Assembly: GCF_030532915.1 (NCBI RefSeq)
Contig: NZ_JAUNKD010000006.1
Coordinates: 37,181 to 101,180, forward strand
Reading direction: 5' to 3'
From: Capnocytophaga sp.
GTDB lineage: Bacteria; Bacteroidota; Bacteroidia; Flavobacteriales; Flavobacteriaceae
Length of the DNA stretch: 64,000 nt
The stretch's first letter is position 1, and every line of letters starts with the position of its first letter. Below are positions 1-8,726 of the stretch, piece by piece. The notes under the pieces were generated by a model, which was given only the letters and a program-made list of their open reading frames with translations, did no database searches and was not told the DNA's origin. The translations under genes were made by a program, and so were the position numbers.

Positions 1-1007
1 GAAGTGTGCAAGAACTGACCGATGATTTGGCGTTCACGCAAAACATTTACACTGAAGAAGAAAAAGTAAAACAAATTCGCGAACAGGTTATTTTTCAGTT
101 AGATCCGGCGGGTGTGGGAGCTTTTGACTTACAGGAATGTTTGCTCATTCAGCTGAAACGAAAACGGGCAAACAGCGCCATTGCCTTGGCTATTGAAATC
201 ATTGAAAAAGGCTTTGAGCAATTTTCTAAAAAACATTACGACAAATTGCAATTGCGTTTTTCAGTTTCGGAGCAAGAACTCAAAAATGCCATACAAGAAA
301 TTGAGCGTTTAAACCCAAAACCGGGCAGTTCGTACTCTGAAAATAATGTTCAAACAGAGCAAGTTATCCCCGACTTCACCATTCGCATTAACGATAATGA
401 ACTAGAACTCACCCTCAACGGGCGTAATGCGCCTGAACTGCACGTTTCACGCGAATACTCTGAAATGTTGGATACTTACCGAAAATCAGCCGAAAAATCT
501 TCTTCTCAAAAAGAAGCCGTTTTCTTTATCAAACAAAAGTTGGACGCCGCCAAATGGTTCATCGATGCCATTAAACAACGCCAGCAAACCCTTTTGATAA
601 CGATGAATGCCATTATGGAACATCAACGTGAGTACTTTCTTACGGGTGATGAATTAAAAATGAAACCACTCATTTTGAAAGACATAGCCGACAAAATAGG
701 GATGGATATTTCAACCATTTCACGCGTGGCAAGCAGCAAATACGTAACAACCCCTTACGGAACGCGCCTTATCAAAGAGTTCTTTTCCGAAGCGATGAAA
801 AACGACCAAGGCGAAGACGTTTCTACCTACGAAATCAAGCAAATATTGCAACGCATCATTGCCAAAGAAGATAAAAACAGACCCTATCCGGACGATGAAT
901 TAGCACAACTGCTTAAAGATGAAGGATATCCGATAGCGCGCCGAACTATCGCCAAATATCGTGAGCAATTGGAAATTCCGGTTGCCCGATTGCGGAAAGA
1001 GTTGTAA
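1..1007 (+). CDS. rpoN: RNA polymerase sigma-54 factor (RpoN), 5' end missing
   Basis: C-terminal two thirds of the alternative sigma factor that binds core RNA polymerase and the -24/-12 promoter elements and needs an AAA+ activator to open DNA. The reading frame is open to the first base of the window, so the N-terminal activator-interacting region lies outside; about 334 residues are visible of the usual 480-500. The diagnostic RpoN box (ARRTIAKYRE) is at 936-965, close to the C-terminus, and a helix-turn-helix-like segment (KDIADKIGMDISTISRVASS) lies before it, as expected for this family. The stop codon is followed at once by a stem-loop shared with the convergent gene. Identification is certain from the box and the overall order of motifs; only the true start is unknown. 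The GTG at 6 is internal, not a start. Confidence 0.97.
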   Translation, partial: SVQELTDDLAFTQNIYTEEEKVKQIREQVIFQLDPAGVGAFDLQECLLIQLKRKRANSAIALAIEIIEKGFEQFSKKHYDKLQLRFSVSEQELKNAIQEIERLNPKPGSSYSENNVQTEQVIPDFTIRINDNELELTLNGRNAPELHVSREYSEMLDTYRKSAEKSSSQKEAVFFIKQKLDAAKWFIDAIKQRQQTLLITMNAIMEHQREYFLTGDELKMKPLILKDIADKIGMDISTISRVASSKYVTTPYGTRLIKEFFSEAMKNDQGEDVSTYEIKQILQRIIAKEDKNRPYPDDELAQLLKDEGYPIARRTIAKYREQLEIPVARLRKEL

Positions 1008-1016
1008 CCTCAAAAT

Positions 1017-1055
1017 AAAAAAAGCAATGTAAACCACTGATTTACATTGCTTTTT
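1017..1055. terminator. Bidirectional stem-loop terminator between rpoN and the DUF5689 gene
   Basis: A 12-bp perfect inverted repeat (AAGCAATGTAAA at 1022-1033, TTTACATTGCTT at 1041-1052) is flanked by A-rich sequence on the left and T-rich sequence on the right, so it can end transcription in both directions between two convergent genes. Confidence 0.85.
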
Positions 1056-1073
1056 CATTATAAAGAAACAGAT

Positions 1074-3098
1074 TTATTCCGTCCATTCAATATCATCAAC
1101 AACACTTTGTGAAGCGGTTGATTTAATGGTAATGGTTACGCTTCCGGTTTTGTTTACCGTAATGGTAGCCGTTCCTGAATCTGCCTTTCCAAAGGTAACT
1201 GATTGCCCAATTTGAGTAGTGCTGTTTTCATCACCGTCATAAACCACTAAGGTTCTGTTATTTCCACCTGAAAAAGCACCTTTATATTTGAATTTCAATT
1301 CTTTTACGCCATTTGTGAACATTATTTTTATGTACGGATTTGAATTGTTTTTATGCAACATCAAACCTTTTCCGCTAATAGCGTATGACGTTCCGCTATT
1401 GGTCAAATCAGTGCGGGCTTTGTATGTTAAGGTGGCATTGCCTTTGGTTAGTGTTTCGGTATTCGTGTAAGCAGTTGAATTTGAAGTTACATTTTCAAAA
1501 TCAAAAACATTTCCTTGTGAAGAACCTCCTTGGTTTCCACCTTGATTCCCGCCTTGGTCTCCACCTCCGGTGTTGGGCGGTGTAGTTCCGAATGCCAAAT
1601 CAGCTTCTTTTTCGTAAACGATTTCTTTGATAATCTCGCCTGATTTGTTTTTATAATCTTTAAACGTTCCGGTTACGGTAATTTCCTGACCATCAACTTT
1701 TAATTTATCTTTCGTGGCTTGTGACAGTGCATTGAAAACCGAAGTTGGCGCATAAATCTGGATAAGCGTTCCGTCCGATAATTTAAAGTGCGGTTTGTTA
1801 CTGCTGATGGTTATTTTTCCTTGCAGTTTCACGGATTTTCCGTCGGCATAGTCATTAGCCGTAGCCGTTTCGGCTTTGAGCTCGGTAACTGAACTTCCGC
1901 CTCCGTTATTGGGTGGTGTAGTTCCGAAAACCAAATCGGCTTCTTTTTGGTAAACAATCTCTTTGATGGTAACGCCCGTATTGTTGTTTTTAAAATCTTT
2001 AAACGTTCCGGTTACGGTAATTTCCTGACCATCAATCTTTAATTTATCTTTTGCTTCTTTTGACAAGGCATTGAAAACCGAATTCGGTGCATAAATCTGG
2101 ATAAGTGTTCCGTCCGATAATTTAAAGTACGGTTTTTTATTGTCGATAGTAATTTTTCCGTGTAGTTTAACGGATTTTCCGTCGGCATAATCAGCAACCG
2201 TAGCCGTAGCGGCTTCAAGCTCCGTAACGGTAGTTGTTCCTGAGTGAGTGCCTGCTCCAACCACTTTAATATCGCTGACGGTGTTTACCATAAATTGGAA
2301 CGAACTTCCGTATTTGGTAAGCACTCCCGTAACGTCGAGCGTTCCTGACGGAACCGTTTCGTTGATAAACTTGGCATATCGGCTGGTTCTGAACGTGATT
2401 GTTTTTCCGTTGGCATCAATCAAATTGTAATTTGTGCCGTTTTGCGCGTTATTGGCTTCTTGATGAAACGTTTTACCTATTGCCGTACTTTCAAAAGAAA
2501 CGTTTTTAAAGGTAACAAGCTGATTTACATTTGCATTCGTTTTTAAAACATCAACCGAAGCATCGGCTTTTGCCAAATCCGTTTGTGGTTTTAGCGTTTC
2601 TTGCAGGTTGTAAATGTGTTTTTTGTAGAGCGCCTCTGCCATTTGCCCCACGCTTTTTCGCCCGCTGTTGCTGGTGTAAACGTCATAACCGATTTCCAAC
2701 CCGCCGTTGTTAATCTGCGTGGTAAGCCCTTTTAAACGAATTTGCACTTTTGACCCAACGGGAAACTCGGTGTAAAGTCCGCTTTTATTGATAGATACGG
2801 AAACTCCGGCTGTTTTTTCGGCATTTTGGATATAAATCTTCTTGTAGAAATTCCCCCCTTCATCACTTGAAATCACATAACCCTCAATGGCATCATTTTC
2901 AGTATATTTCGTCACTTCGGAAGTTGATGAAGCCGTAGCCTGTGCAAAAGTGATTATTTTTCCATCAAACGGCGGAATGTCCTTTTTGCTTTCCTCAAAA
3001 TTAGGAAGCTCATAATCAGTATCTTTCACGCACGAAGCAATCCCGAAAGCGCAAAATAAAAGAATACTGTAAATTGAAATTAGATGTTTTAGTTTCAT
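1074..3098 (-). CDS. DUF5689-domain surface lipoprotein with two tandem OB-like repeats
   Basis: Predicted lipoprotein of 674 residues: hydrophobic signal ending in a lipobox, with the acylated cysteine at residue 23. Residues of about 40-280 resemble the DUF5689 region found beside TonB receptors in Flavobacteriia. Then come two near-identical units of 112 residues (TELxAxTATxxDYADGKSVKL..., each ending EADLxFGTTPPN), which read like OB-fold nucleic-acid/oligosaccharide-binding modules. A Gly/Asn/Gln linker (GGNQGGNQGG) follows, then a C-terminal jelly-roll-like segment (DFENVTSNS...). It starts 33 nt after the TonB receptor gene, so the two are probably co-transcribed and this protein is probably a surface-exposed ligand-binding partner of that receptor. 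The ligand cannot be told from the sequence. DUF5689 assignment is from memory of the family; the repeats are directly visible. Confidence 0.75.
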   Translation of the reverse strand: MKLKHLISIYSILLFCAFGIASCVKDTDYELPNFEESKKDIPPFDGKIITFAQATASSTSEVTKYTENDAIEGYVISSDEGGNFYKKIYIQNAEKTAGVSVSINKSGLYTEFPVGSKVQIRLKGLTTQINNGGLEIGYDVYTSNSGRKSVGQMAEALYKKHIYNLQETLKPQTDLAKADASVDVLKTNANVNQLVTFKNVSFESTAIGKTFHQEANNAQNGTNYNLIDANGKTITFRTSRYAKFINETVPSGTLDVTGVLTKYGSSFQFMVNTVSDIKVVGAGTHSGTTTVTELEAATATVADYADGKSVKLHGKITIDNKKPYFKLSDGTLIQIYAPNSVFNALSKEAKDKLKIDGQEITVTGTFKDFKNNNTGVTIKEIVYQKEADLVFGTTPPNNGGGSSVTELKAETATANDYADGKSVKLQGKITISSNKPHFKLSDGTLIQIYAPTSVFNALSQATKDKLKVDGQEITVTGTFKDYKNKSGEIIKEIVYEKEADLAFGTTPPNTGGGDQGGNQGGNQGGSSQGNVFDFENVTSNSTAYTNTETLTKGNATLTYKARTDLTNSGTSYAISGKGLMLHKNNSNPYIKIMFTNGVKELKFKYKGAFSGGNNRTLVVYDGDENSTTQIGQSVTFGKADSGTATITVNKTGSVTITIKSTASQSVVDDIEWTE
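1571..2242 (-). repeat. Two tandem 336-bp repeats inside the DUF5689 gene
   Basis: The sequence TGTAGTTCCGAA recurs at 1581 and 1917, 336 bases (112 codons) apart, and the flanking DNA is highly similar over the whole unit. The translated units differ at only a minority of positions, which indicates a fairly recent in-frame duplication. Confidence 0.85.
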
Positions 3099-3131
3099 AA
3101 TTAGTAAATTAAAAATTTAACTTTCATTTTT

Positions 3132-5846
3132 TTATAAACTTACTGCTAAATTAAGCATAAAAGTGCGTCCGTAACCCACAAAATAACGCGGACCAAACGA
3201 CGGAACATTATGAGCATTGTCTCGTACCATATCGCCGTAATTTGCCGTGCGCGACTGCTCAAACCCACCTGAAACAAACTTCGTGTTAAGCACGTTACTA
3301 ACACTGGCTATCAAGCTTATATATGTTTTTTTAACGCGCCACGACTTTCCGCCAACAAGGTTCAGCAAGAAAACCTCGTTTAAACGTTCTTGTTTTAACA
3401 AATCGCGGGCAAGGTCTTTATCAATATTGGTAAAGTTTTTGCGCGTATCGGGGTCGATAAAAAAGTTTTTCGTACGGTTAATTGCCGAAATTGAAATGTA
3501 ATTCTTGGCAAGCAAATTAGCAGTTGCCCCCACCCACCAATATTTAGGGTCGCGGTACTCAATGCCCAATGAATAAGCCTGTTGCGGACCGCTTGGCACG
3601 TGGTAGTTTTTCAAGTTCACTTGATCAATTTCAACCACCCCGATTTCACCCGATGAAACGTACATTTTAGGGTTGTTTATGTAGGTGTGTTGCCCTATGG
3701 CGGCAGCGGCGGTAAGTTTCACAGTCGGAATGATTTGCGCCTCAGCACCAAATTCAAGTCCGAAGTGTCTTTTTTGAATGTTATCGACGGTTTGCGACAC
3801 AAAATCGCTCGAAATTTCGTCCGTTAGTGCTATTTCCGTAAAGAAAAAGTTGGTTTCGGACGTGTTTTCAATATGCGAATAATATCCCGTTAAGCGCGAT
3901 TTAAAATACGGCATTCGCAAGATGTAACTCCCATCAACGGTGTAAACGGTTTCGTTTTTCAAATTAGGGAGCAATCCGTTGGAATAGCGGATGTTAGCAA
4001 ATGAATTGCGCACCGATTGCGGCGTGTTGAAGTAACCGGAATTGAGTTGCAAAATATGGCGCCCCGTAATGGCATACGTAAGCCCTACTTTTGTACTTAC
4101 CCCACTGAAAACCTGTTTGTTTCCTTCGCCATACGAATCGGCAAAAAGCGAATAATTGTACTTTCCGTTGCGTTGATAATCCGTGTAATGGTAGCGCCCT
4201 GCCACAAAAAGCTCTAACTTTTTGAAAGTAAACTCAAATTGAGTAAAAAATTCGCCTACGTTGCTTTTAAGTCCGTAAAAATAATTCCATTTATCGCCTA
4301 CTTTCTTCTGCAAGTTCGTGTCATTTTCGTCATAAGGCTTGTTTGTAAAATAATCGTAATTCGCAAAGAAACCACCGCCTAACAAATCATCAACTTCGGC
4401 ATAATTTTCCGAAGAAACATTGCGGTAAACCGCCCCCGATGTCCACTTGATATTGGAATGAATTGGCGTAGTGAAATTGATATTTGCCGTGAGCGTACGC
4501 TCGTCATTTACGTCATTACTGATGATAAACGCACTTCGGTTATCGGGAATATTGCTATTGGCGTAATAGAGTGACGCCCAATTTAATTGCCGGTTTGCCA
4601 AGAAGTATTCTTTTTGCAGATTTGCCAAATCCCAATTAGGACCGGCTTCTTGGTTGATGTAATAACTCGGCAAATTTCTGTAATAATTCGGTTCGGGATT
4701 TTGCGCATTGGCATAACTTAATCGCGTGTTTCCAATCTTCCCGAATTGGTATCCGAAATCAATATTCAAACGTGTGTCATCTTGATTGTAATTGTACGAA
4801 AGCACAAAAATAGGCTCAGAAACAATGCGGTTGCGTGAATTTCGCACATCGCCATTTTGTTTCCCCCAATACGGATTATACTGATAACCAACTAAATCAA
4901 GTACCTCACGCGTGAGTGGCGATGTTTTTCCGCGACGAATGGGCGAAAACATACCGATGAGGTTCAAACTGTGATTTTTATTGAGCTGATATTCCAACGC
5001 CCCAAAAAAGGAGTAAGCGTTGTAAAGTGTACCATCAACCCAGCTTCCGTTAGCCGCCCAACGACGTGATGCCGACAAGGTGTATGCCAATCCGTTTTTG
5101 TCAATGCCCGAATTATACGTTGCCATCACACGCCCCACATAACTGCGATTGCCTGCCGAAGTTGATAAGCGAAGCCCCGAACGATTCAACGACGGACGCA
5201 CATTGATGTAATTTGAACCCGATATACCGCCAAAAGTATAATCAGATTTTACAATTCCGTGGCTAAGTTCCTGATTGCGGGTAACATCGTTCAGCCCGCC
5301 CCAGTTTGCCCATTGCGCACGCCCGTTTTCAACGCGGTTCATCGGGATTCCGTTCAAAAGCACGGTAGCATCTTTTGAATCGTAACCGCGGGGTTTGAAA
5401 AACACGGAACTAAAATCAAACGCCGCCCTGCGCATAAACACATCTTGCGAGCTGTGCAACAAGCCCGAAACCACATCGGCGCCGCTTTCATCATCTTCCA
5501 ATTCGCTTTCCGAAAGGGTTACCAATTGCTCTGCCTCCCGCACAAAATCGCGTTCAAGCACCACCGCCGGCAATTCCGTTTTCAGTTGAAAAACCTCCAA
5601 CGGCACTCGTTTTTCGATGTAATCGGCTCTTGAAAACACCAAAACATATTTTCCTTGCGGAATTTCAAGCGAAAAACGCCCGTCGGCATTGGTGAAAATT
5701 TCGTCCGAAAGCCCCTCTGTCATTACTTTGACATTAGGTAGGGTTTTACCGGTTTGGTTATCAAGCACCACACCTTCCACCACCGATTGTGAAAAAACCG
5801 GAAATGCCAGCAATGTCATCAAACAAAAAACATATATCTTACTCAT
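3132..5846 (-). CDS. TonB-dependent outer-membrane receptor with carboxypeptidase-regulatory-like N-domain
   Basis: Outer-membrane active transporter of 904 residues. A signal peptide (MSKIYVFCLMTLLAFPVFSQ) is followed by a CarboxypepD_reg-like beta-sandwich (about 21-105, VVEGVVLDNQTGKTLPNVKV...). A plug domain (about 110-220, with LLNGIPMNRVENGRA) comes next, then a long beta-barrel rich in aromatic residues. There is no SusD partner; the following gene, 33 nt downstream, is a DUF5689 lipoprotein, so this belongs to the receptor/DUF5689 pairs common in Flavobacteriia rather than to a SusCD pair. A promoter-like CAAAAGTA (minus-strand TACTTTTG) lies upstream at 5903-5910. The substrate is not evident. 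The call as a TonB receptor is secure from architecture and length. Confidence 0.92.
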   Translation of the reverse strand: MSKIYVFCLMTLLAFPVFSQSVVEGVVLDNQTGKTLPNVKVMTEGLSDEIFTNADGRFSLEIPQGKYVLVFSRADYIEKRVPLEVFQLKTELPAVVLERDFVREAEQLVTLSESELEDDESGADVVSGLLHSSQDVFMRRAAFDFSSVFFKPRGYDSKDATVLLNGIPMNRVENGRAQWANWGGLNDVTRNQELSHGIVKSDYTFGGISGSNYINVRPSLNRSGLRLSTSAGNRSYVGRVMATYNSGIDKNGLAYTLSASRRWAANGSWVDGTLYNAYSFFGALEYQLNKNHSLNLIGMFSPIRRGKTSPLTREVLDLVGYQYNPYWGKQNGDVRNSRNRIVSEPIFVLSYNYNQDDTRLNIDFGYQFGKIGNTRLSYANAQNPEPNYYRNLPSYYINQEAGPNWDLANLQKEYFLANRQLNWASLYYANSNIPDNRSAFIISNDVNDERTLTANINFTTPIHSNIKWTSGAVYRNVSSENYAEVDDLLGGGFFANYDYFTNKPYDENDTNLQKKVGDKWNYFYGLKSNVGEFFTQFEFTFKKLELFVAGRYHYTDYQRNGKYNYSLFADSYGEGNKQVFSGVSTKVGLTYAITGRHILQLNSGYFNTPQSVRNSFANIRYSNGLLPNLKNETVYTVDGSYILRMPYFKSRLTGYYSHIENTSETNFFFTEIALTDEISSDFVSQTVDNIQKRHFGLEFGAEAQIIPTVKLTAAAAIGQHTYINNPKMYVSSGEIGVVEIDQVNLKNYHVPSGPQQAYSLGIEYRDPKYWWVGATANLLAKNYISISAINRTKNFFIDPDTRKNFTNIDKDLARDLLKQERLNEVFLLNLVGGKSWRVKKTYISLIASVSNVLNTKFVSGGFEQSRTANYGDMVRDNAHNVPSFGPRYFVGYGRTFMLNLAVSL

Positions 5847-5902
5847 ATTCAGTATTTTTTTAATTCATAAAGAAAGAATGCTCTCAGCGGATTAAATCAC
5901 CA

Positions 5903-5937
5903 CAAAAGTACGCCAAATTGCCTAATTTCACAACAAA
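5903..5937 (-). promoter_or_regulatory. Bacteroidota-type promoter of the TonB receptor/DUF5689 operon
   Basis: Minus-strand -7 element TACTTTTG (5903-5910), with a TTTG -33 candidate at 5934-5937 (spacing 23) or the related GTTG at 5931-5934 (spacing 20). It fits the TAnnTTTG consensus known in Bacteroidota. Confidence 0.6.
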
Positions 5938-5945
5938 ACAAGGTT

Positions 5946-6506
5946 TTATTTTATCGGAAATGCCATTCCGATGAAGAATCCGCCCATTATCTGGTTCGCT
6001 GACGGGAGCAAATAGGTTGAAAATGACAAATCTACGTTTCCATTTCGCCCCAAAGCAAGCCCCAACGAAAACATAGCGTGTGGTGCCAGTCCTTTCACTT
6101 CTTCGTTGTGGTTGAGGGTAACATTTTTGAAACTCCCTACCGACAGCCCCCTACCCAATTCAAGATAAGGCGCCACCCAGCGAATTGGAGCTTTTACTCG
6201 TGCCTTTCCTCCCAAATAAAAAGCTTTTGTTTGCGTCTTTTCAGGTGTAGGGTTGTTGTCAAAATCTTTTCCGATGGATTTTGCAGTGATAAAACCCATA
6301 TAAGGGCGTAATTCAAACCACGATTTTATTTTCAAAACGAATGTTCCTTCACTGGCAAAACCATTTACCACTACATTGGTCTTACCTGCTGTTGACATAC
6401 TGCTCCCGTTGCCCACCTTCACCTCAATGGCTTTCTGCTTAATGAATTGTGCCTGTGAGAATTGAACGGCAAATACAACCAGTAACCAGCTTAAAAGTAG
6501 TTTCAT
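5946..6506 (-). CDS. Small secreted, outer-membrane beta-barrel-like protein
   Basis: A 186-residue protein with a clear signal peptide (MKLLLSWLLVVFAVQFSQAQ). The mature part alternates polar and hydrophobic/aromatic residues and has several glycine-rich turns, ending in GGFFIGMAFPIK. This pattern resembles a small eight-strand-type outer-membrane barrel (porin-like/OmpW-like proteins), but I recognise no named family. It starts 13 nt after the small membrane protein gene and so is the last cistron of an apparent mscS-rfbC-membrane protein operon. Its function is unknown, and the barrel assignment is an inference from strand periodicity only. Confidence 0.6.
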   Translation of the reverse strand: MKLLLSWLLVVFAVQFSQAQFIKQKAIEVKVGNGSSMSTAGKTNVVVNGFASEGTFVLKIKSWFELRPYMGFITAKSIGKDFDNNPTPEKTQTKAFYLGGKARVKAPIRWVAPYLELGRGLSVGSFKNVTLNHNEEVKGLAPHAMFSLGLALGRNGNVDLSFSTYLLPSANQIMGGFFIGMAFPIK

Positions 6507-6519
6507 AGCATTCTATTAC

Positions 6520-6912
6520 TTACTGCTTAAAAATAGTTGTTTTGATGCTTTTACGCATTGACAAAAATACGCCTGCATTAGATATAACCAACAGCAACAA
6601 AGGCATATACACACCAAAAAGCACCATCAATGTAAGTCCGACACCTCCGGGTAAAGCAAAAACCACCCCCAACGGAAACGTGATAAAACCCACTGCAAAC
6701 AAAACGGCATACACTAAATGATAACTCATTATAAGCCAGTTTTTTGAAAGGAAAAGTACTGCCAATGACACACTTGCTAAAAGCAAAGCAACCGTTACCG
6801 ATGTCGCTCCCCAATAATCGGGCGTTACCATCAGCACTTGATTTATGATAATCAAAAGCGCTATGGGGTTGATAATGTGCAACAAAGCCGTCAGAATCTT
6901 ATTGATTTTCAT
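6520..6912 (-). CDS. Small four-helix integral membrane protein, unknown function
   Basis: A 130-residue protein with four hydrophobic segments (about residues 5-30, 38-58, 62-92 and 92-118) and a basic C-terminal tail (MRKSIKTTIFKQ). The start is placed at the ATG at 6912 (MKINKIL...), which overlaps the end of rfbC by 14 nt; the longer frame from 6948 would add an unlikely cysteine-rich leader lying within rfbC. No family is recognised. Its place between rfbC and a secreted protein suggests a shared transcript but says little about its role. Confidence 0.65.
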   Translation of the reverse strand: MKINKILTALLHIINPIALLIIINQVLMVTPDYWGATSVTVALLLASVSLAVLFLSKNWLIMSYHLVYAVLFAVGFITFPLGVVFALPGGVGLTLMVLFGVYMPLLLLVISNAGVFLSMRKSIKTTIFKQ

Positions 6913-7474
6913 ACAAATTTGTTGCATAATCAAACAGAAAAGCATCACGCAAAAGCGGACTTTGGGTATCTTTCTGTGACAAAATCACATCTTTGTGCGG
7001 TATTTTCCAATCGATTTGCAAAACGGGGTCGTTCCAAAGCACGCTCCCTTCCTCTTGCGGATGATAGTAATTATCGCATTTGTACTGAAAAATTGCCTCA
7101 TCACTCAACACCACAAACCCGTGTGCAAAACCCCGTGGTACAAACAGTTGGCGTTTATTTTCCGCCGAAAGTTCCGCCGCTACGTGCCTGCCAAACGTGG
7201 GCGAACCCTTGCGGATATCAACCGCCACGTCAAGCACTTTCCCTTGCACAACACGCACCAGTTTGGATTGCGTAAAAGGCGGTTTTTGAAAGTGAAGTCC
7301 CCGTAAAACACCGTAACGGGATTTCGATTCATTATCTTGAACAAAGGTTGTTTGGCAAACTGCCTCGACAAACTGCTGATGTGAAAACGACTCAAAAAAA
7401 TACCCACGCTCGTCGCCAAACACCTTAGGTTCAATGATTAACACCTCACATATGTTAGTTTGTATTACATTCAT
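6899..7474 (-). CDS. rfbC: dTDP-4-dehydrorhamnose 3,5-epimerase
   Basis: RmlC-type cupin enzyme that epimerises C3 and C5 of dTDP-4-keto-6-deoxyglucose on the way to dTDP-L-rhamnose, a precursor of cell-surface glycans. The 191-residue length is typical. Family landmarks are visible: VFGDERGYFFESF near the N-terminus, RGLHFQ with the catalytic His61, VDIRKGSPTFG, PRGFAHGFVVLS, and YKCDNYY with Tyr131 as the probable general acid. The gene starts 39 nt after mscS and its end overlaps the next membrane-protein gene. The partner genes rfbA, rfbB and rfbD are not in this window, nor is this gene inside the large polysaccharide locus at 40-64 kb. Confidence 0.95.
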   Translation of the reverse strand: MNVIQTNICEVLIIEPKVFGDERGYFFESFSHQQFVEAVCQTTFVQDNESKSRYGVLRGLHFQKPPFTQSKLVRVVQGKVLDVAVDIRKGSPTFGRHVAAELSAENKRQLFVPRGFAHGFVVLSDEAIFQYKCDNYYHPQEEGSVLWNDPVLQIDWKIPHKDVILSQKDTQSPLLRDAFLFDYATNLYENQ

Positions 7475-7513
7475 ATTTTTATGGGTTACAAAAAACGTTT
7501 ATTGTTCTATTTT

Positions 7514-8356
7514 TTAAGATTTCGGGTTGTTCCCTGCCATCGTAACGACACGTTGCGGGAACGGAATTTCAATTCCTTCGGCATCAAATCGTAATTTAAT
7601 CTCCTCAATAGCAGCAAAATAACAATCCCAATAATCATTATTATCACACCAGAAACGCACCGAAATATTTACGGAATTATCCGCCAATTCTTCCACAAAA
7701 ACATTGGGAGCGGGGTCTTGAAAGGCTCGTTTTTCGTTTCGGGCAATGTCCAACAAAATTTCCTTTGCTTTTTGAAGGTCAGAGCTGTATCCGATGCCGA
7801 CCAAGACTTTTACGCGTCTTTTGTCTTCACGAGTGAAATTGATGATATTATCGCCAAAGAGTGGTCCGTTAGGGATGATAACTTCCTCATTATTAAACTT
7901 ATTCAAAGTGGTAGAAACCAGTCCGATGCGTTTTACCGTACCGCGTTCGCCTTTTGCTTCGATAACATCACCAACCTTGAAAGGCTTGAAAATCAGAATC
8001 ATAATTCCGCCTGCAAAATTGGAAAGCGACCCCTGCAATGCCAAACCCACCGCAATACCCGCACTGGCTAAAATGGCGAAAAATTGCGTTGCCGGAATGC
8101 CAATCATCTGAATGATAATCAAAAACAAAGCGATATGTAAAACCCACTTAATTAGCTGTAAAAGAAAAGTTTGCAATGTAACATCAACTTCACGCCGCAC
8201 CATTATTTTTTTTACCAAATTCACCAAAAAGCGTATGGCGTAACGCCCCACGACAAAAACGATAATCGCCCCAATCAATATCGGAACGAAATTAACCAAC
8301 TCTGTAATCCAACCTTTTAGCAATCTTTCAAAATCTTCTGCGGTAAATTGATTCAT
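7514..8356 (-). CDS. MscS-family small-conductance mechanosensitive channel
   Basis: Inner-membrane tension-gated channel that releases solutes on hypo-osmotic shock. At 280 residues it has the size of the minimal E. coli MscS type. Three transmembrane segments are seen (about 20-42, 62-82 and 87-112). The pore helix carries the glycine/alanine pattern GLALQGSLSNFAGGIMILIFKPFKVGD, followed by the beta domain (VIIPNGPLFGDNIINF) and the C-terminal alpha/beta cage ending IEIPFPQRVV. It is probably the first gene of an operon continuing into rfbC 39 nt downstream. A 370-nt non-coding region with promoter-like elements lies upstream. Confidence 0.93.
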   Translation of the reverse strand: MNQFTAEDFERLLKGWITELVNFVPILIGAIIVFVVGRYAIRFLVNLVKKIMVRREVDVTLQTFLLQLIKWVLHIALFLIIIQMIGIPATQFFAILASAGIAVGLALQGSLSNFAGGIMILIFKPFKVGDVIEAKGERGTVKRIGLVSTTLNKFNNEEVIIPNGPLFGDNIINFTREDKRRVKVLVGIGYSSDLQKAKEILLDIARNEKRAFQDPAPNVFVEELADNSVNISVRFWCDNNDYWDCYFAAIEEIKLRFDAEGIEIPFPQRVVTMAGNNPKS

Positions 8357-8409
8357 CTTTTATTTTATTAATTTATAAATATTTAAGTTCATTACTTATT
8401 TTTATCTTC

Positions 8410-8435
8410 GTACTTTTGTCTTGAAACAAAAGTAC
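8410..8435. repeat. Perfect 10-bp inverted repeat (GTACTTTTGT / ACAAAAGTAC)
   Basis: The arms at 8410-8419 and 8426-8435 are exact reverse complements around a 6-nt loop. Each arm contains a TACTTTTG -7-like element, so the palindrome presents such an element in both directions. It lies 54 nt upstream of mscS. Confidence 0.8.
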
Positions 8436-8621
8436 CAAAAATTCAAGGCTGTGGATTTGGACATACCCTGCTCCAAGTATTCGCAGACTATGCTAAAAAT
8501 CAAATGAATGCCGTTAAAAGTACTAAAAAAGCACCCAAAATCAGCCCCCAATCGTTGAATAAAGATTGCGATTAAGTATTGAACTCAATAAATAGTTCCA
8601 TTACCTGTTTCGATAAGCAAA

Positions 8622-8653
8622 CAAAAGTAGTAAATAAATGTGTTTTTGGCAAA
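8622..8653 (-). promoter_or_regulatory. Promoter candidate reading towards mscS
   Basis: Minus-strand -33 TTTG (8650-8653), spacer 20, -7 TACTTTTG (8622-8629). If used, it would give mscS a leader of about 260 nt containing the inverted repeat at 8410-8435. Confidence 0.5.
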
Positions 8654-8664
8654 TTCTGACAAAA

Positions 8665-8704
8665 AATAATTCGGCAGAAAAACCAAAGTTTCCTACCGAA
8701 TTAC
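8665..8704 (-). terminator. Terminator of the Band 7 gene
   Basis: Stem AATTCGGCAG (8668-8677) pairs with CTACCGAATT (8693-8702) with one mismatch, and a run of T follows on the minus strand. It lies just after the stop codon of the SPFH gene. Confidence 0.7.
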
Positions 8705-8726
8705 GTGAGTATTAACAACTTGAACA

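Larger units (their letters stand above)
8357..8726. other. 370-nt intergenic region with inverted repeat and promoter-like sites
   Basis: No open frame of useful length is present on either strand. It holds a perfect 10-bp inverted repeat at 8410-8435, a TTTG-20-TACTTTTG minus-strand promoter candidate at 8622-8653 and the terminator of the Band 7 gene at 8668-8702. The middle part (about 8436-8610) resembles, from memory, dispersed extragenic sequence seen in flavobacterial genomes; this cannot be verified from one copy. Confidence 0.6.

Noticed and set aside
1288..2713. Plus-strand open frames opposite the DUF5689 gene
   Set aside because: They overlap a well-supported gene on the other strand and have no domain, signal or conserved start; they arise from codon bias of that gene.
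6838..7306. Plus-strand frames over rfbC
   Set aside because: Antisense to an enzyme with all catalytic residues visible.
8411..8418. Plus-strand promoter at the TACTTTTG of the inverted repeat
   Set aside because: No plus-strand gene lies within the next 3.8 kb, so the match is more likely a by-product of the palindrome.
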